8,614 nt of DNA, from the NCBI GenBank assembly GCA_036745495.1, contig DAIOGA010000032.1, positions 1-8,614 of the forward strand, written 5' to 3'. Position numbers and translations under genes: made by a program. Of this stretch, positions 1-7,164 are shown piece by piece. Numbering within the stretch: position 1 is the first letter of the stretch; every line of letters begins with the position of its first letter. This stretch comes from Methylopumilus sp036745495 (lineage in GTDB: Bacteria > Pseudomonadota > Gammaproteobacteria > Burkholderiales > Methylophilaceae). Under the pieces are notes generated by a model. That model saw nothing but the letters and a program-made list of their open reading frames with translations, ran no database searches and was not told where the DNA came from.

Positions 1-728
1 TATTTACTCGCAATATCATGAATATGTTTTTTGATATCAAGCTTAAATTGTTTTTGCGCATTTTTAATTTCGTCAGGCGGCAAACTAGAGTCCAGCATTT
101 TTCTATAACTTTCCAATGGAAATTTAGAATCAATCGCAACACTGCCTGTTGGTTCTGGTAAAAATAAAACGCAATCTGCTCGGTTACCGTTAGATAATGT
201 ATGTTGCATTGAAAAAGCATCAGGTGGCAGAGCATTCCGTACAAGACTTTCAAGCTGCACCTCACCAAATGCACCTCTAGATTTTTTATCTCCTAACAGC
301 TCTTGAAAGCTCACAATGTTCGTGGTGAGCCCATCTATTTTTTTCTGTGCTTCATCAATGGTGGAGAGTTGTTTCATGACACGATCAAACGTATCGTTTG
401 TTTTCTTAAATCCTTCTTCTAAACTTTCTTTTACCTTGCTATCAATATCTTGCAATCTCATATTAAGTAGATTTTTTAATTGATTAGTCGCGCTATCCAT
501 AGTATGACGAATAATTTCGCCTTGTATCTTACCTTGCTCTGCAAGCGTTAGATTAAGACGATCCGTTAATTTATTTAAACTATCGTTTAAACTTTCAATC
601 ATTTTGATATGTTTTTCTTCAAGTGCTTTTAACATGACTTTTTCAGGGGATTGAGTTTGAAAGCGCCATAACAAATAAGCAGCTAAACCACACAAGATAA
701 AGAGAAGAATAAGAATGAAATTAAGCAT
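1..728 (-). CDS. rmuC: RmuC family protein (DNA recombination protein RmuC), N-terminal part, cut by window edge
   Basis: The reading frame runs from an ATG at 728 to the window edge without a stop: 242 full codons, about half of a usual RmuC. Residues 2-21 form a hydrophobic membrane anchor (LNFILILLFILCGLAAYLL). A long charged, coiled-coil-like stretch follows at about 28-135. The start of the RmuC nuclease-like domain comes next, with the family hallmarks GDKKSRGAFGEVQLE (146-160), a leucine-proline element LFLPEP (188-193) and AIDSKFPLESY (198-208). RmuC proteins are linked to limiting inversions and rearrangements at repeats, and the fold belongs to the PD-(D/E)XK nuclease group; this is family knowledge. 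The gene starts 7 nt after the yigZ-like stop, so it is probably last or late in the cysB-fhs-yigZ unit. No strong Shine-Dalgarno precedes the ATG, which suggests translational coupling. The family call is firm; the start is likely because it includes the anchor. Confidence 0.93.
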   Translation of the reverse strand, partial: MLNFILILLFILCGLAAYLLWRFQTQSPEKVMLKALEEKHIKMIESLNDSLNKLTDRLNLTLAEQGKIQGEIIRHTMDSATNQLKNLLNMRLQDIDSKVKESLEEGFKKTNDTFDRVMKQLSTIDEAQKKIDGLTTNIVSFQELLGDKKSRGAFGEVQLESLVRNALPPDAFSMQHTLSNGNRADCVLFLPEPTGSVAIDSKFPLESYRKMLDSSLPPDEIKNAQKQFKLDIKKHIHDIASK

Positions 729-735
729 AACTTGA

Positions 736-1320
736 TTATAGCGAATGATTGATTTCGGTCATGGGGAAACGCGCTTTTAATTTATCAAAGTTTTCTTCAG
801 GAAGCTTTATCAAAAGACTCACTTTTTCATTAAAAACTTTATCTAAAACGCTGCCATTCATTGAATGTATAACATGAATATAATTATCTAACTCATTGTA
901 ATTAATAATTAATTTTAATTTAATGTATTCAATATAAGGTTCAATTACAGAATGCGTTAAAGCAAGCTTTCCAGTACCGCCATAAGCTCTTGTAAGACCT
1001 CCAGTGCCTAAATTTACGCCTCCATAATATCGAATGACACCAATGCCTCCACCTACAATTTGATGAGCATCAATCAATTGAAGTAATGGTTTTCCAGCAG
1101 TGCCTGAAGGCTCCCCTGCATCTGAATAATAAGGCTCAAACCCGTGTTCCGATTTCAGTTGATAGGCAAAAGCTAAATGACTTGCATGAGGGTGTTCTTT
1201 TGCGATTGATTGCAATGCTCGCAATATATCCTGCTTTGTTTCCCCTATGAATGTATAACCAATAAATCTAGATTTTTGAATCGTTTGTTCTTGGATTGAA
1301 ATACTCTTAAAACAATTCAT
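736..1320 (-). CDS. yigZ: YigZ/IMPACT family protein (UPF0029 domain plus DUF1949)
   Basis: This 194-residue protein is close to the usual YigZ length of about 200. The N-terminal UPF0029/IMPACT domain (about 1-120) shows the conserved HASHLAFAY (45-53), SDAGEPSGTAGKP (66-78) and RYYGGVNLGTGGLTRAYG (97-114) blocks. The remainder (about 130-190) fits the small ferredoxin-like DUF1949 domain. Eukaryotic IMPACT regulates the GCN2 kinase through GCN1. The bacterial proteins have no settled function, although the fold resembles ribosome-associated translation-factor domains. The ATG at 1320 lies 4 nt after the fhs stop and is preceded by GAGA, so it is probably translated by coupling from fhs. Nothing in the neighbourhood explains its role; it looks like a passenger housekeeping gene. 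The family assignment is secure, the function is not. Confidence 0.93.
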   Translation of the reverse strand: MNCFKSISIQEQTIQKSRFIGYTFIGETKQDILRALQSIAKEHPHASHLAFAYQLKSEHGFEPYYSDAGEPSGTAGKPLLQLIDAHQIVGGGIGVIRYYGGVNLGTGGLTRAYGGTGKLALTHSVIEPYIEYIKLKLIINYNELDNYIHVIHSMNGSVLDKVFNEKVSLLIKLPEENFDKLKARFPMTEINHSL

Positions 1321-1324
1321 TCTC

Positions 1325-2980
1325 TCAATTTAATCCTTGGAGAAGGCCTTTGGAAGTTAATCGTATTTTTTCACTTGCAGGAATCTTAGGTAATCCCGGC
1401 ATTGTCATAAGGTCGCCACAGATAGCTACTACAAAACCAGCGCCTCTTGCTAATCTTAATTCTCTTATCATAAGCTTGTGATTATCGGGAGCACCGTGTG
1501 CCTTAGGGTCGCTTGAAAATGAATAAGGTGTTTTAGCAATACAAACTGGTAAATTGGCATAATTTTTTTCAAGTGATTCAAGTTTATTTAAAGCGCTATC
1601 CGAAAACTGTATTTCTGTTGCACGATATATTTTCAAAGCAATAGTCGTAATTTTTTCTTTTAGACTTAAATTGTCTTCATATAAAAATTTAAATGTTTGA
1701 GGTTTATTCAATGCCTCTAAAACAACTTTAGCTAGATTTTGAGCCCCTTTGGCGCCATCCGCCCAATGCGAGCATAGAACAGATTTAAATCCCATTTTAT
1801 CTATCGCACTGTGAACCCATGTTATTTCTTTTTCTGTATCAGAATTAAATTGATTAATTGCAACAATCACTTCTAAGCCAAAGTGATGAGAACAGTTTTC
1901 AATATGGCGTTTTAGGTTATTAAACCCGACTTCAAGTGCTTTTAAGTTCTCCTGATTTAATTCAGCAACGCTTACGCTGCCATGAAATTTAAGTGCACGA
2001 ATGGTGGCAACTAAAACAATAATGTCAGGCTTAATGCCAGATTGTCTGCATTTGATATCAATGAATTTTTCAGCGCCTAAATCTGCACCAAAGCCAGCCT
2101 CTGTGACCACATAATCAGCTAACTTTAATGCTGTTTTTGTCGCAACCACTGAATTGCATCCGTGAGCAATATTGGCAAATGGCCCTCCGTGAATAAAAGC
2201 TGGTGTTCCATTCAACGTTTGAACAACATTAGGCTGAAATGCATCTTTCAATAATGCTGTCATAGCACCTTCTGCTTTTAAATCTTTAGCGTAAATAGAT
2301 GTTGTATCTTTTCTTTTTGCAACTTCGATCTCACCTAAGCGATATTGAAGATCATCTAATGATTCTGCTAAGCAAAAAATTGCCATTACTTCACTTGCAA
2401 CTGTGATATCAAAACCTGTATTTCGATGATGATGGTCAAGCTTTAATTCAATATTGCGTAAGGCACGATCATTCATATCAAGACATCGTCTAAATGAAAT
2501 TTGATCAATATCGATATTTAATTCATTTCCGTGGTGAATATGATTATCAATTAATGCAGCTAAAAGATTATTAGCAGATGTAATGGCATGAAAATCACCT
2601 GTGAAATGTAAATTAATTTTATCCATAGGTGCCACTTGAGCATAACCGCCACCTGTTGCACCGCCCTTCATACCAAAAACAGGCCCTAAAGAAGGTTCGC
2701 GAATACAAACTGTTGATTTTTTTCCTATTGAGAAAAGTGCGTCAGCTAATCCAATTGTGGTTGTTGTTTTACCTTCACCTGCGGGGGTAGGACTCATCGC
2801 TGTGACTAAAATTAATTTAGATGCTTTATTTTCTTTTAGTTGATTTGTAAAAGAAGCTTTTAATTTAGCTTGATAGGCGCCATAAAAATCCAAATCATCT
2901 GTTTTGATATGAAGTGATTTGACAATCTCATCGATAGATTTTAATTGTGCTGCTTGATTAATGTCTAAATCAGATTTCAT
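1325..2980 (-). CDS. fhs: Formate--tetrahydrofolate ligase
   Basis: This enzyme (also called FtfL) joins formate to tetrahydrofolate using ATP to give 10-formyl-THF, in the cytosol. At 551 residues it has the full length of the family. The ATP-binding loop TPAGEGKTTTT is at 65-75. Strong family blocks follow: EPSLGPVFGMKGGATGGGYA (95-114) and FHAITSANNLLAALIDNH (130-147), with GFGADLGAEKF further on and SSDPKAHGAPDNH near the C-terminus. The N-terminus (MKSDLDINQAAQLKSIDEI) aligns with normal family starts, so the ATG at 2980 is right although no Shine-Dalgarno is visible upstream. The gene lies 14 nt after the cysB stop on the same strand and 4 nt before the yigZ-like gene. In methylotrophs the enzyme links formate to the folate one-carbon pool; elsewhere it feeds purine and formyl-Met synthesis. 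Which role applies cannot be seen here. Confidence 0.97.
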   Translation of the reverse strand: MKSDLDINQAAQLKSIDEIVKSLHIKTDDLDFYGAYQAKLKASFTNQLKENKASKLILVTAMSPTPAGEGKTTTTIGLADALFSIGKKSTVCIREPSLGPVFGMKGGATGGGYAQVAPMDKINLHFTGDFHAITSANNLLAALIDNHIHHGNELNIDIDQISFRRCLDMNDRALRNIELKLDHHHRNTGFDITVASEVMAIFCLAESLDDLQYRLGEIEVAKRKDTTSIYAKDLKAEGAMTALLKDAFQPNVVQTLNGTPAFIHGGPFANIAHGCNSVVATKTALKLADYVVTEAGFGADLGAEKFIDIKCRQSGIKPDIIVLVATIRALKFHGSVSVAELNQENLKALEVGFNNLKRHIENCSHHFGLEVIVAINQFNSDTEKEITWVHSAIDKMGFKSVLCSHWADGAKGAQNLAKVVLEALNKPQTFKFLYEDNLSLKEKITTIALKIYRATEIQFSDSALNKLESLEKNYANLPVCIAKTPYSFSSDPKAHGAPDNHKLMIRELRLARGAGFVVAICGDLMTMPGLPKIPASEKIRLTSKGLLQGLN

Positions 2981-2994
2981 GTAATTTTTAAGAG

Positions 2995-3927
2995 TTAAAT
3001 ATTTTCTTGTTCTAACATCATTTTCTTAATGGTTTGTTTTGTAAATTGAGGTGTAAACATTTCAATAAAGTCATACATAAAACCTCTTAAGAAAACGTCG
3101 CGCCTGATACCAAGATAAGTTGTGCTTGTGGGGAACAAATGACTCACATCAACACTTACGAGACCATGGTCTCTTTTAAGATCGTAAGCCATTTGCGCAA
3201 TAAGGCCTATACCTAACCCTAAATTCACATAAGTTTTAATCACATCGGCATCGATTGCAGTTAATACAATATTAGGTGTAAGGCCTGCATCATGAAAAAC
3301 TTTTGAGACAATAGTACTTCCAGTAAATGCATAGTCATAAGTAATAATCGGATAAGTGGCAAGCTTTGCAAGTGAAATCGATTTTTCTTTAGCTAAAGGA
3401 TGCTTTACTGGCATGACCAAACAACGATTCCATGTATAGCAAGGTATACAAAATAATTTTTCATTTTGACTGATTGATTCGGTAGCGATCCCTATATCAG
3501 CCTCACCTTTAACCACTTGATCGGTCACTTGCGTTGGATTTCCTTGATGAATATTAAGCTTTACTTCTGGATATTTGGTCATAAATGCCTGAACCACACT
3601 TGGTAATTTATAACGTGCTTGTGTATGGGTTGTTGCAATCGTCAATTCACCAGCATTCGAATGACTAAATTCGTCACTAACTTGTTTGATGCTTTTAATT
3701 TCTCGTATCACTTCACTAATGCGTTTATAAACATGCTGTCCTGGCTCAGTCAGTCCTACGAGACGTTTTCCATGTCTTAAGAAAATATGGAGACCTACTT
3801 CTTCTTCTAGCAATTGGATTTGTTTGCTGACGCCCGGCTGCGAAGTATGCAGCGCTTCTGCGGCTTTAGAGATGCTAAAGCCATTTTTGACAACCTCATG
3901 GATACAACGTAATTGCTGGAGTTTCAT
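2995..3927 (-). CDS. cysB: LysR-type transcriptional regulator CysB
   Basis: This 310-residue LysR-type regulator matches CysB along its whole length. The N-terminal winged helix-turn-helix (about 1-60) contains ISKAAEALHTSQPGVSKQ (19-36). The effector domain begins near 93 and includes TTHTQARYKLP (99-109). The residues known to contact sulfate in the Klebsiella CysB structure are present at the same numbers: T100, T102, Q103, T149, W166 and T202. DADVIKTYVNLGLGIGLIA (226-244) is also typical. In enterobacteria CysB activates sulfate-assimilation genes in response to O- or N-acetylserine and represses its own gene. Here it is transcribed away from the sulfur operon across a 122-bp spacer, the classic layout for a LysR regulator and its target. 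GGAA, 8 nt before the ATG at 3927, can serve as ribosome binding site. Cbl, a close paralogue, is the only real alternative; position favours CysB. Confidence 0.96.
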   Translation of the reverse strand: MKLQQLRCIHEVVKNGFSISKAAEALHTSQPGVSKQIQLLEEEVGLHIFLRHGKRLVGLTEPGQHVYKRISEVIREIKSIKQVSDEFSHSNAGELTIATTHTQARYKLPSVVQAFMTKYPEVKLNIHQGNPTQVTDQVVKGEADIGIATESISQNEKLFCIPCYTWNRCLVMPVKHPLAKEKSISLAKLATYPIITYDYAFTGSTIVSKVFHDAGLTPNIVLTAIDADVIKTYVNLGLGIGLIAQMAYDLKRDHGLVSVDVSHLFPTSTTYLGIRRDVFLRGFMYDFIEMFTPQFTKQTIKKMMLEQENI

Positions 3928-3931
3928 GTCT

Positions 3932-3967
3932 TATTCCAATATAACCAAAAGGTATAATGATAGAATA
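3932..3967. promoter_or_regulatory. Imperfect dyad, candidate CysB operator
   Basis: TATTC at 3932-3936 is mirrored by GAATA at 3963-3967. Between them ATAACC (3941-3946), four A and GGTAT (3951-3955) form a second, slightly offset partial dyad. The centre is about 62 bp upstream of the inferred start of the rightward transcript, where LysR activators usually bind. The element begins only 5 bp from the cysB start codon, so binding here could also repress cysB. The assignment to CysB rests on position and partial symmetry, not on a matched consensus. Confidence 0.35.
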
Positions 3968-3989
3968 TTATATTATTAATTTATAATAT
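3965..3989. repeat. Perfect 8-bp inverted repeat in the cysB-tauE spacer
   Basis: ATATTATA (3965-3972) and its exact reverse complement TATAATAT (3982-3989) flank a 9-nt spacer. The arms contain no G or C, so a chance origin is possible in such AT-rich DNA, and a stable RNA hairpin is unlikely. It lies just upstream of and over the weak -35 position of the candidate rightward promoter, where a LysR activation half-site would sit. Its leftward strand could also supply a -10 for cysB. Confidence 0.4.
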
Positions 3990-4005
3990 CAAAATTTGCT
4001 ATATT
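3977..4005 (+). promoter_or_regulatory. Candidate extended -10 promoter for the tauE-cysI operon
   Basis: TATATT at 4000-4005 is preceded by TGC (3997-3999), giving an extended -10 element. The hexamer 17 bp upstream (3977-3982, TAATTT) is a poor -35. A good -10 with a poor -35 is the pattern expected of a promoter that needs an activator such as CysB. Transcription would start near 4011-4013, leaving a leader of about 38 nt before the ATG at 4050. Confidence 0.45.
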
Positions 4006-4049
4006 GACGTCCACTTTAGCACTAAAAAGTTAAATTTTTATAGGGTTGT

Positions 4050-4820
4050 ATGGATATTGGTTTTATATTTTCAGGATTTTTAGTAGGTCTACTTGTGGGC
4101 TTAACAGGTGTAGGCGGCGGATCACTCATGACCCCTATTCTCGTCCTATTTTTTCATATCAAACCAGCACTTGCCGTCGGTACCGACCTTCTTTATGCGT
4201 CAGTCACTAAATCTGTGGGTATATTTGCTCACGGAAAATTAGGTAATATCGATTGGAAAATTGTGAAAAGGCTGATGCTTGGTAGTATCCCTGCTTCTAT
4301 TTTTACCACTTATTATTTAAGACAAATTGATGTAGCTTCCACAGGCGCAGTTGATATCATTAAGTTCTATCTCGGTATTGCATTATTACTTACATCGATT
4401 GCTGTGATCTTTAGGCCATTTTTAATTGAAAAATCAAAAATTGAGCTTTTTAAATCAGATACTTCAATTGCTCTTGTGACAATCTTTCTTGGTCTTGTTT
4501 TAGGTGGGCTAGTGACGCTGACTTCAGTAGGTGCCGGAGCGCTTGGTGTTACAGCTTTGCTACTTATCTATCCTAAGATAGGTATCACAAAAATTGTTGG
4601 AACCGATATTGCGCATGCGGTACCATTAACGCTTGTTGCAGGTCTTGGTCATGCGAGCTTAGGTACTGTTGATTATTCTCTCTTAAGCGTGCTTTTAATC
4701 GGCTCAATTCCAGGTATTTATATTGGCAGCCATCTAAGCTCTAAAGTCAGCGAACAATCCGTTCGCTATGTTTTGGCTTTAATCTTAATTTATGTTGGCC
4801 AAAAACTTATTTTTCATTAA
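4050..4820 (+). CDS. TauE/SafE family sulfur-anion transporter-like membrane protein
   Basis: This 256-residue integral membrane protein has about eight hydrophobic segments (roughly 3-29, 38-60, 74-90, 103-122, 138-160, 162-177, 186-206, 211-228 and 236-253; some may be re-entrant or merged). The family's internal duplication is clear: VGLTGVGGGSLMTPIL (16-31) with AVGTDLLYASVTK (42-54) resembles LVTLTSVGAGALGVTALL (154-171) with IVGTDIAHAVPLTL (182-195). TauE/SafE (former DUF81) proteins move sulfite, sulfoacetate or other organosulfur anions, mostly as exporters where tested. Here it is the first gene of the operon, 18 nt before cysI and divergent from cysB, so its substrate is probably a sulfur oxyanion. 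The direction of transport is unknown: it could relieve sulfite stress or supply substrate. AGGG at 4042-4045 is the ribosome binding site, rather close to the ATG at 4050. Family call firm, substrate inferred. Confidence 0.9.
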   Translation: MDIGFIFSGFLVGLLVGLTGVGGGSLMTPILVLFFHIKPALAVGTDLLYASVTKSVGIFAHGKLGNIDWKIVKRLMLGSIPASIFTTYYLRQIDVASTGAVDIIKFYLGIALLLTSIAVIFRPFLIEKSKIELFKSDTSIALVTIFLGLVLGGLVTLTSVGAGALGVTALLLIYPKIGITKIVGTDIAHAVPLTLVAGLGHASLGTVDYSLLSVLLIGSIPGIYIGSHLSSKVSEQSVRYVLALILIYVGQKLIFH

Positions 4821-4838
4821 GCGTTAATAAAAGAATTT

Positions 4839-6488
4839 ATGTATCAGTACGATAATATCGATCAAACCATTGTCAATGAACGTGTCGCACAATTCCGTGA
4901 TCAAACTTTACGTTATTTAAGTGGCAAGCTTACCGACGATGAATTTAGACCACTTCGTTTACAAAACGGTCTTTATATTCAACGTCATGCACCTATGCTT
5001 CGCGTTGCGATTCCTTACGGTCTTTTATCTTCAAAACAATTACGCAAATTAGCTGATATTTCGGATCGATTTGACCGAGGATACGGTCACTTTAGTACAA
5101 GACAAAATCTACAACTTAACTGGCCTAAATTAGAAGAGACGCCCGATATTTTAGAAGAGCTTTCTAAAGTTGAAATGCACGCTATTCAAACTTCTGGAAA
5201 TTGTATTCGTAACATTACGACCGACCAATTTGCAGGCGTGGCTCCTGACGAAATTATTGATCCAAGAGCTATTGCAGAAATCTTAAGACAATGGAGTACT
5301 TTTCATCCTGAATTTTCACTACTACCTCGTAAATTTAAAATTGCAGTCTCAGGTAGTAAACAAGATCGTGCGATTGTTCAAGCACATGATATTGGTCTTG
5401 AGTTTTATTATGACAAAGAACAAAAGATGGCCATTCGCATTTGGGTGGGTGGTGGATTAGGAAGAACACCAATTCTTGGATCTATTATTCGCGAACATCT
5501 CGAATGGGAGCATGTGCTCACTTATTGCGAAGCTATCATTCGCGTTTACAACCTTCATGGTCGTCGTGACAATATCTATAAAGCACGAATTAAGATTTTA
5601 GTAAAAGCTCTGGGCATTGAAGAATTCAAAAAACAAGTCGAGGCAGAATGGAGTCATTTAAAAAATTCACCAAACACAATTAATGAAAATGAATTAAAAC
5701 GTGTTGCTAAATTTTTTACTAGCATGCCTTATGAAAAATTAAATGATCAAGATGACGATTTCGATCAAGCTATTCAAAACAATAAAGCTTTTGCATCTTG
5801 GGTGAAGCGATCTGTTCATCCGCACAAACAAAAAGGTTATCGTGCGATTACACTATCGCTTAAGCCCCATGGCCTAGCCCCAGGCGATGCAACTTCAGCG
5901 CAAATGAGAATTGTGGCTGATTTAGCTGAGCTCTATAGCTTTGGGGAACTTCGTGTATCCCATGAACAAAATCTCATCCTGGCCGATGTAAAACTAAAAG
6001 ATATTTTTCATATATGGGAAAAAGCAAAAGCGCATCAATTAGCCACACCTAATATTGGCCTTTTAACAGATATCATCTGTTGCCCTGGTGGCGACTTTTG
6101 TTCACTTGCGAATGCAAAAAGTATTCCAATTGCAACTTCTATTCAAGAAGCTTTCGATAATCTAGATTATCTCCATGATATTGGAGAATTAGAACTTAAT
6201 ATTTCTGGATGTATGAATGCATGCGGTCATCATCATATTGGTCATATTGGCGTATTGGGAGTCGATAAAGATGGATCAGAATGGTATCAGGTGACCATTG
6301 GTGGCAAACAAGGAAATGACGCGAGTTTAGGGACTGTCATAGGACCTTCTTTCGCTGCAGAAGAAATGCCAGGGGTTGTTAAAAAACTTATCGATGTTTA
6401 TATCAAACATCGCAATCCTGAAGAAAGATTCATCGATACGGTAAGACGCTTAGGTGTGAATCCATTTAAGGAGCATGTCTATGCTTAA
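4839..6488 (+). CDS. cysI: Assimilatory sulfite reductase hemoprotein (nitrite/sulfite reductase family)
   Basis: This enzyme reduces sulfite to sulfide with six electrons, using siroheme coupled to a [4Fe-4S] cluster. At 549 residues it shows the duplicated NIR/SIR architecture: ferredoxin-like half-domains around 45-105 and 335-395, and siroheme/cluster domains around 115-260 and 405-540. GYGHFSTRQNLQLNW (81-95) is the conserved substrate/heme-binding stretch. The four cluster cysteines are C415 and C421 (CPGGDFC) and C458 and C462 (CMNAC). The HHHIGHIG stretch after the last cysteine and the overall sequence match the betaproteobacterial type, which usually lacks a CysJ partner and probably takes electrons from ferredoxin. 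A nitrite reductase of the same family is the alternative, but cysH/cysD downstream and cysB upstream favour sulfite. It begins 18 nt after the TauE-like gene with a weak AAAAGAA Shine-Dalgarno, and its end overlaps the DUF934 gene. Confidence 0.95.
   Translation: MYQYDNIDQTIVNERVAQFRDQTLRYLSGKLTDDEFRPLRLQNGLYIQRHAPMLRVAIPYGLLSSKQLRKLADISDRFDRGYGHFSTRQNLQLNWPKLEETPDILEELSKVEMHAIQTSGNCIRNITTDQFAGVAPDEIIDPRAIAEILRQWSTFHPEFSLLPRKFKIAVSGSKQDRAIVQAHDIGLEFYYDKEQKMAIRIWVGGGLGRTPILGSIIREHLEWEHVLTYCEAIIRVYNLHGRRDNIYKARIKILVKALGIEEFKKQVEAEWSHLKNSPNTINENELKRVAKFFTSMPYEKLNDQDDDFDQAIQNNKAFASWVKRSVHPHKQKGYRAITLSLKPHGLAPGDATSAQMRIVADLAELYSFGELRVSHEQNLILADVKLKDIFHIWEKAKAHQLATPNIGLLTDIICCPGGDFCSLANAKSIPIATSIQEAFDNLDYLHDIGELELNISGCMNACGHHHIGHIGVLGVDKDGSEWYQVTIGGKQGNDASLGTVIGPSFAAEEMPGVVKKLIDVYIKHRNPEERFIDTVRRLGVNPFKEHVYA
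6468..6473 (+). promoter_or_regulatory. Ribosome binding site that fixes the start of the DUF934 gene
   Basis: AAGGAG lies inside the last codons of cysI. It is 7 nt before the ATG at 6481, which is ideal, but only 1 nt before the in-frame ATG at 6475, which is too close. The true start is therefore most likely 6481, overlapping the cysI stop by 8 nt and coupling translation of the two genes. Confidence 0.75.
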
Positions 6489-7064
6489 TTCACAACTCAT
6501 ACTTAATCAAAGCATCGTTGATGACGAATGGACGTTTGTTGCACTTCCAAGTGGCAATGAAGAAGTAAAAAAACAAGCAGGTAAAGTAGTGTTATTTAAA
6601 TTAACAGGCGAATCACTACCTTCAGAATTACAAATTAACGAAACTGTGATTCCGCAAAATGGCAAAATTATTTTGCCACTAAGTGTCTACTTAAAAAATC
6701 GTGAGGCATTACAAACTCGACTTCAAAATAATGAAATTGCATTATGGTTAGCCACGCATGAAACTCTAGATGCGCTAATAAATATAGAAAAAGATATTAA
6801 TGTATTTCCACTCATTGCTGTATTTGTGGAGCGCTTTCAAGATGGCCGTATATTTTCATTGGGTAATTTGCTTCGTACGCGTTATCAATTTAAAAATACC
6901 CTCAGAGCCTTTGGTGATGTATTACAAGATCAATTGTTTTATTTAAAACGCTCAGGATTTGATAGTTATCTCATTAAAACTGGTAAAGATGTTCATGAAG
7001 CTTTAAAAGCACTTCAATCTTTTAGTGATCCATATCAAGGTGCTGTCGATATAAAAGAACCTGT
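6481..7064 (+). CDS. DUF934 family protein, 3' end lost in assembly gap
   Basis: The 194 codons before the N gap encode nearly all of a DUF934 (COG3749-type) protein. These are poorly characterised proteins regularly found between cysI and cysH in proteobacteria and often labelled 'oxidoreductase probably involved in sulfite reduction'. The recognisable part is FVERFQDGRIFSLGNLLRTR and then TLRAFGDVLQDQLFYLKRSGFDSYLI, ending at SDPYQGAVDIKEP. Family members normally stop about ten residues after this point. The N-terminal half (about 15-75) is less conserved and somewhat long for the family. There is no cofactor motif, signal peptide or membrane segment. Context suggests it helps CysI, perhaps in electron delivery or assembly, but this is inference. 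The start is set at 6481 by its ribosome binding site; 6475 is the alternative. It must not be read through the gap into cysH. Confidence 0.85.
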
Positions 7065-7164
7065 NNNNNNNNNNNNNNNNNNNNNNNNNNNNNNNNNNNN
7101 NNNNNNNNNNNNNNNNNNNNNNNNNNNNNNNNNNNNNNNNNNNNNNNNNNNNNNNNNNNNNNNN
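7065..7164. other. Assembly gap of 100 N, real length unknown
   Basis: Exactly 100 N are present, the conventional placeholder for a gap of unknown size. By comparison with normal family lengths the gap hides roughly the last 10 residues of the DUF934 protein, its stop, the cysH start and about 60-75 N-terminal residues of CysH. That needs about 200-250 nt rather than 100. The reading frames on the two sides agree only by chance. Confidence 0.9.

Larger units (their letters stand above)
3928..4049. promoter_or_regulatory. Divergent control region between cysB and the sulfate-assimilation operon
   Basis: This is the only sizeable non-coding stretch in the window, and it separates two head-to-head transcription units. 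It is extremely AT-rich in its middle (about 3960-3990). It holds an imperfect dyad at 3932-3967, a perfect 8-bp inverted repeat at 3965-3989 and a plausible extended -10 promoter for the rightward operon at 3997-4005. By position it must contain the promoters of both units and the CysB binding sites. No small ORF, RNA gene or terminator hairpin is apparent. Confidence 0.8.

Noticed and set aside
3960..3990. AT-rich inverted repeat as a transcription terminator
   Set aside because: The arms contain only A and T, there is no stable GC stem, and it lies between divergent genes where no transcript ends.
4004..4009. TTGACG as a -35 box for the tauE-cysI operon
   Set aside because: No good -10 hexamer is found 16-18 bp downstream, and the leader would be almost absent. 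The overlapping extended -10 at 3997-4005 is a better fit.
6475..6480. ATG at 6475 as start of the DUF934 gene
   Set aside because: It is only 1 nt from the strong AAGGAG, whereas the ATG at 6481 has an ideal 7-nt spacing.
4839..6488. Assimilatory nitrite reductase instead of sulfite reductase
   Set aside because: The two share a family, but the neighbours cysB, cysH and cysD and the betaproteobacterial CysI-like sequence favour sulfite. No nitrate-assimilation gene is near.
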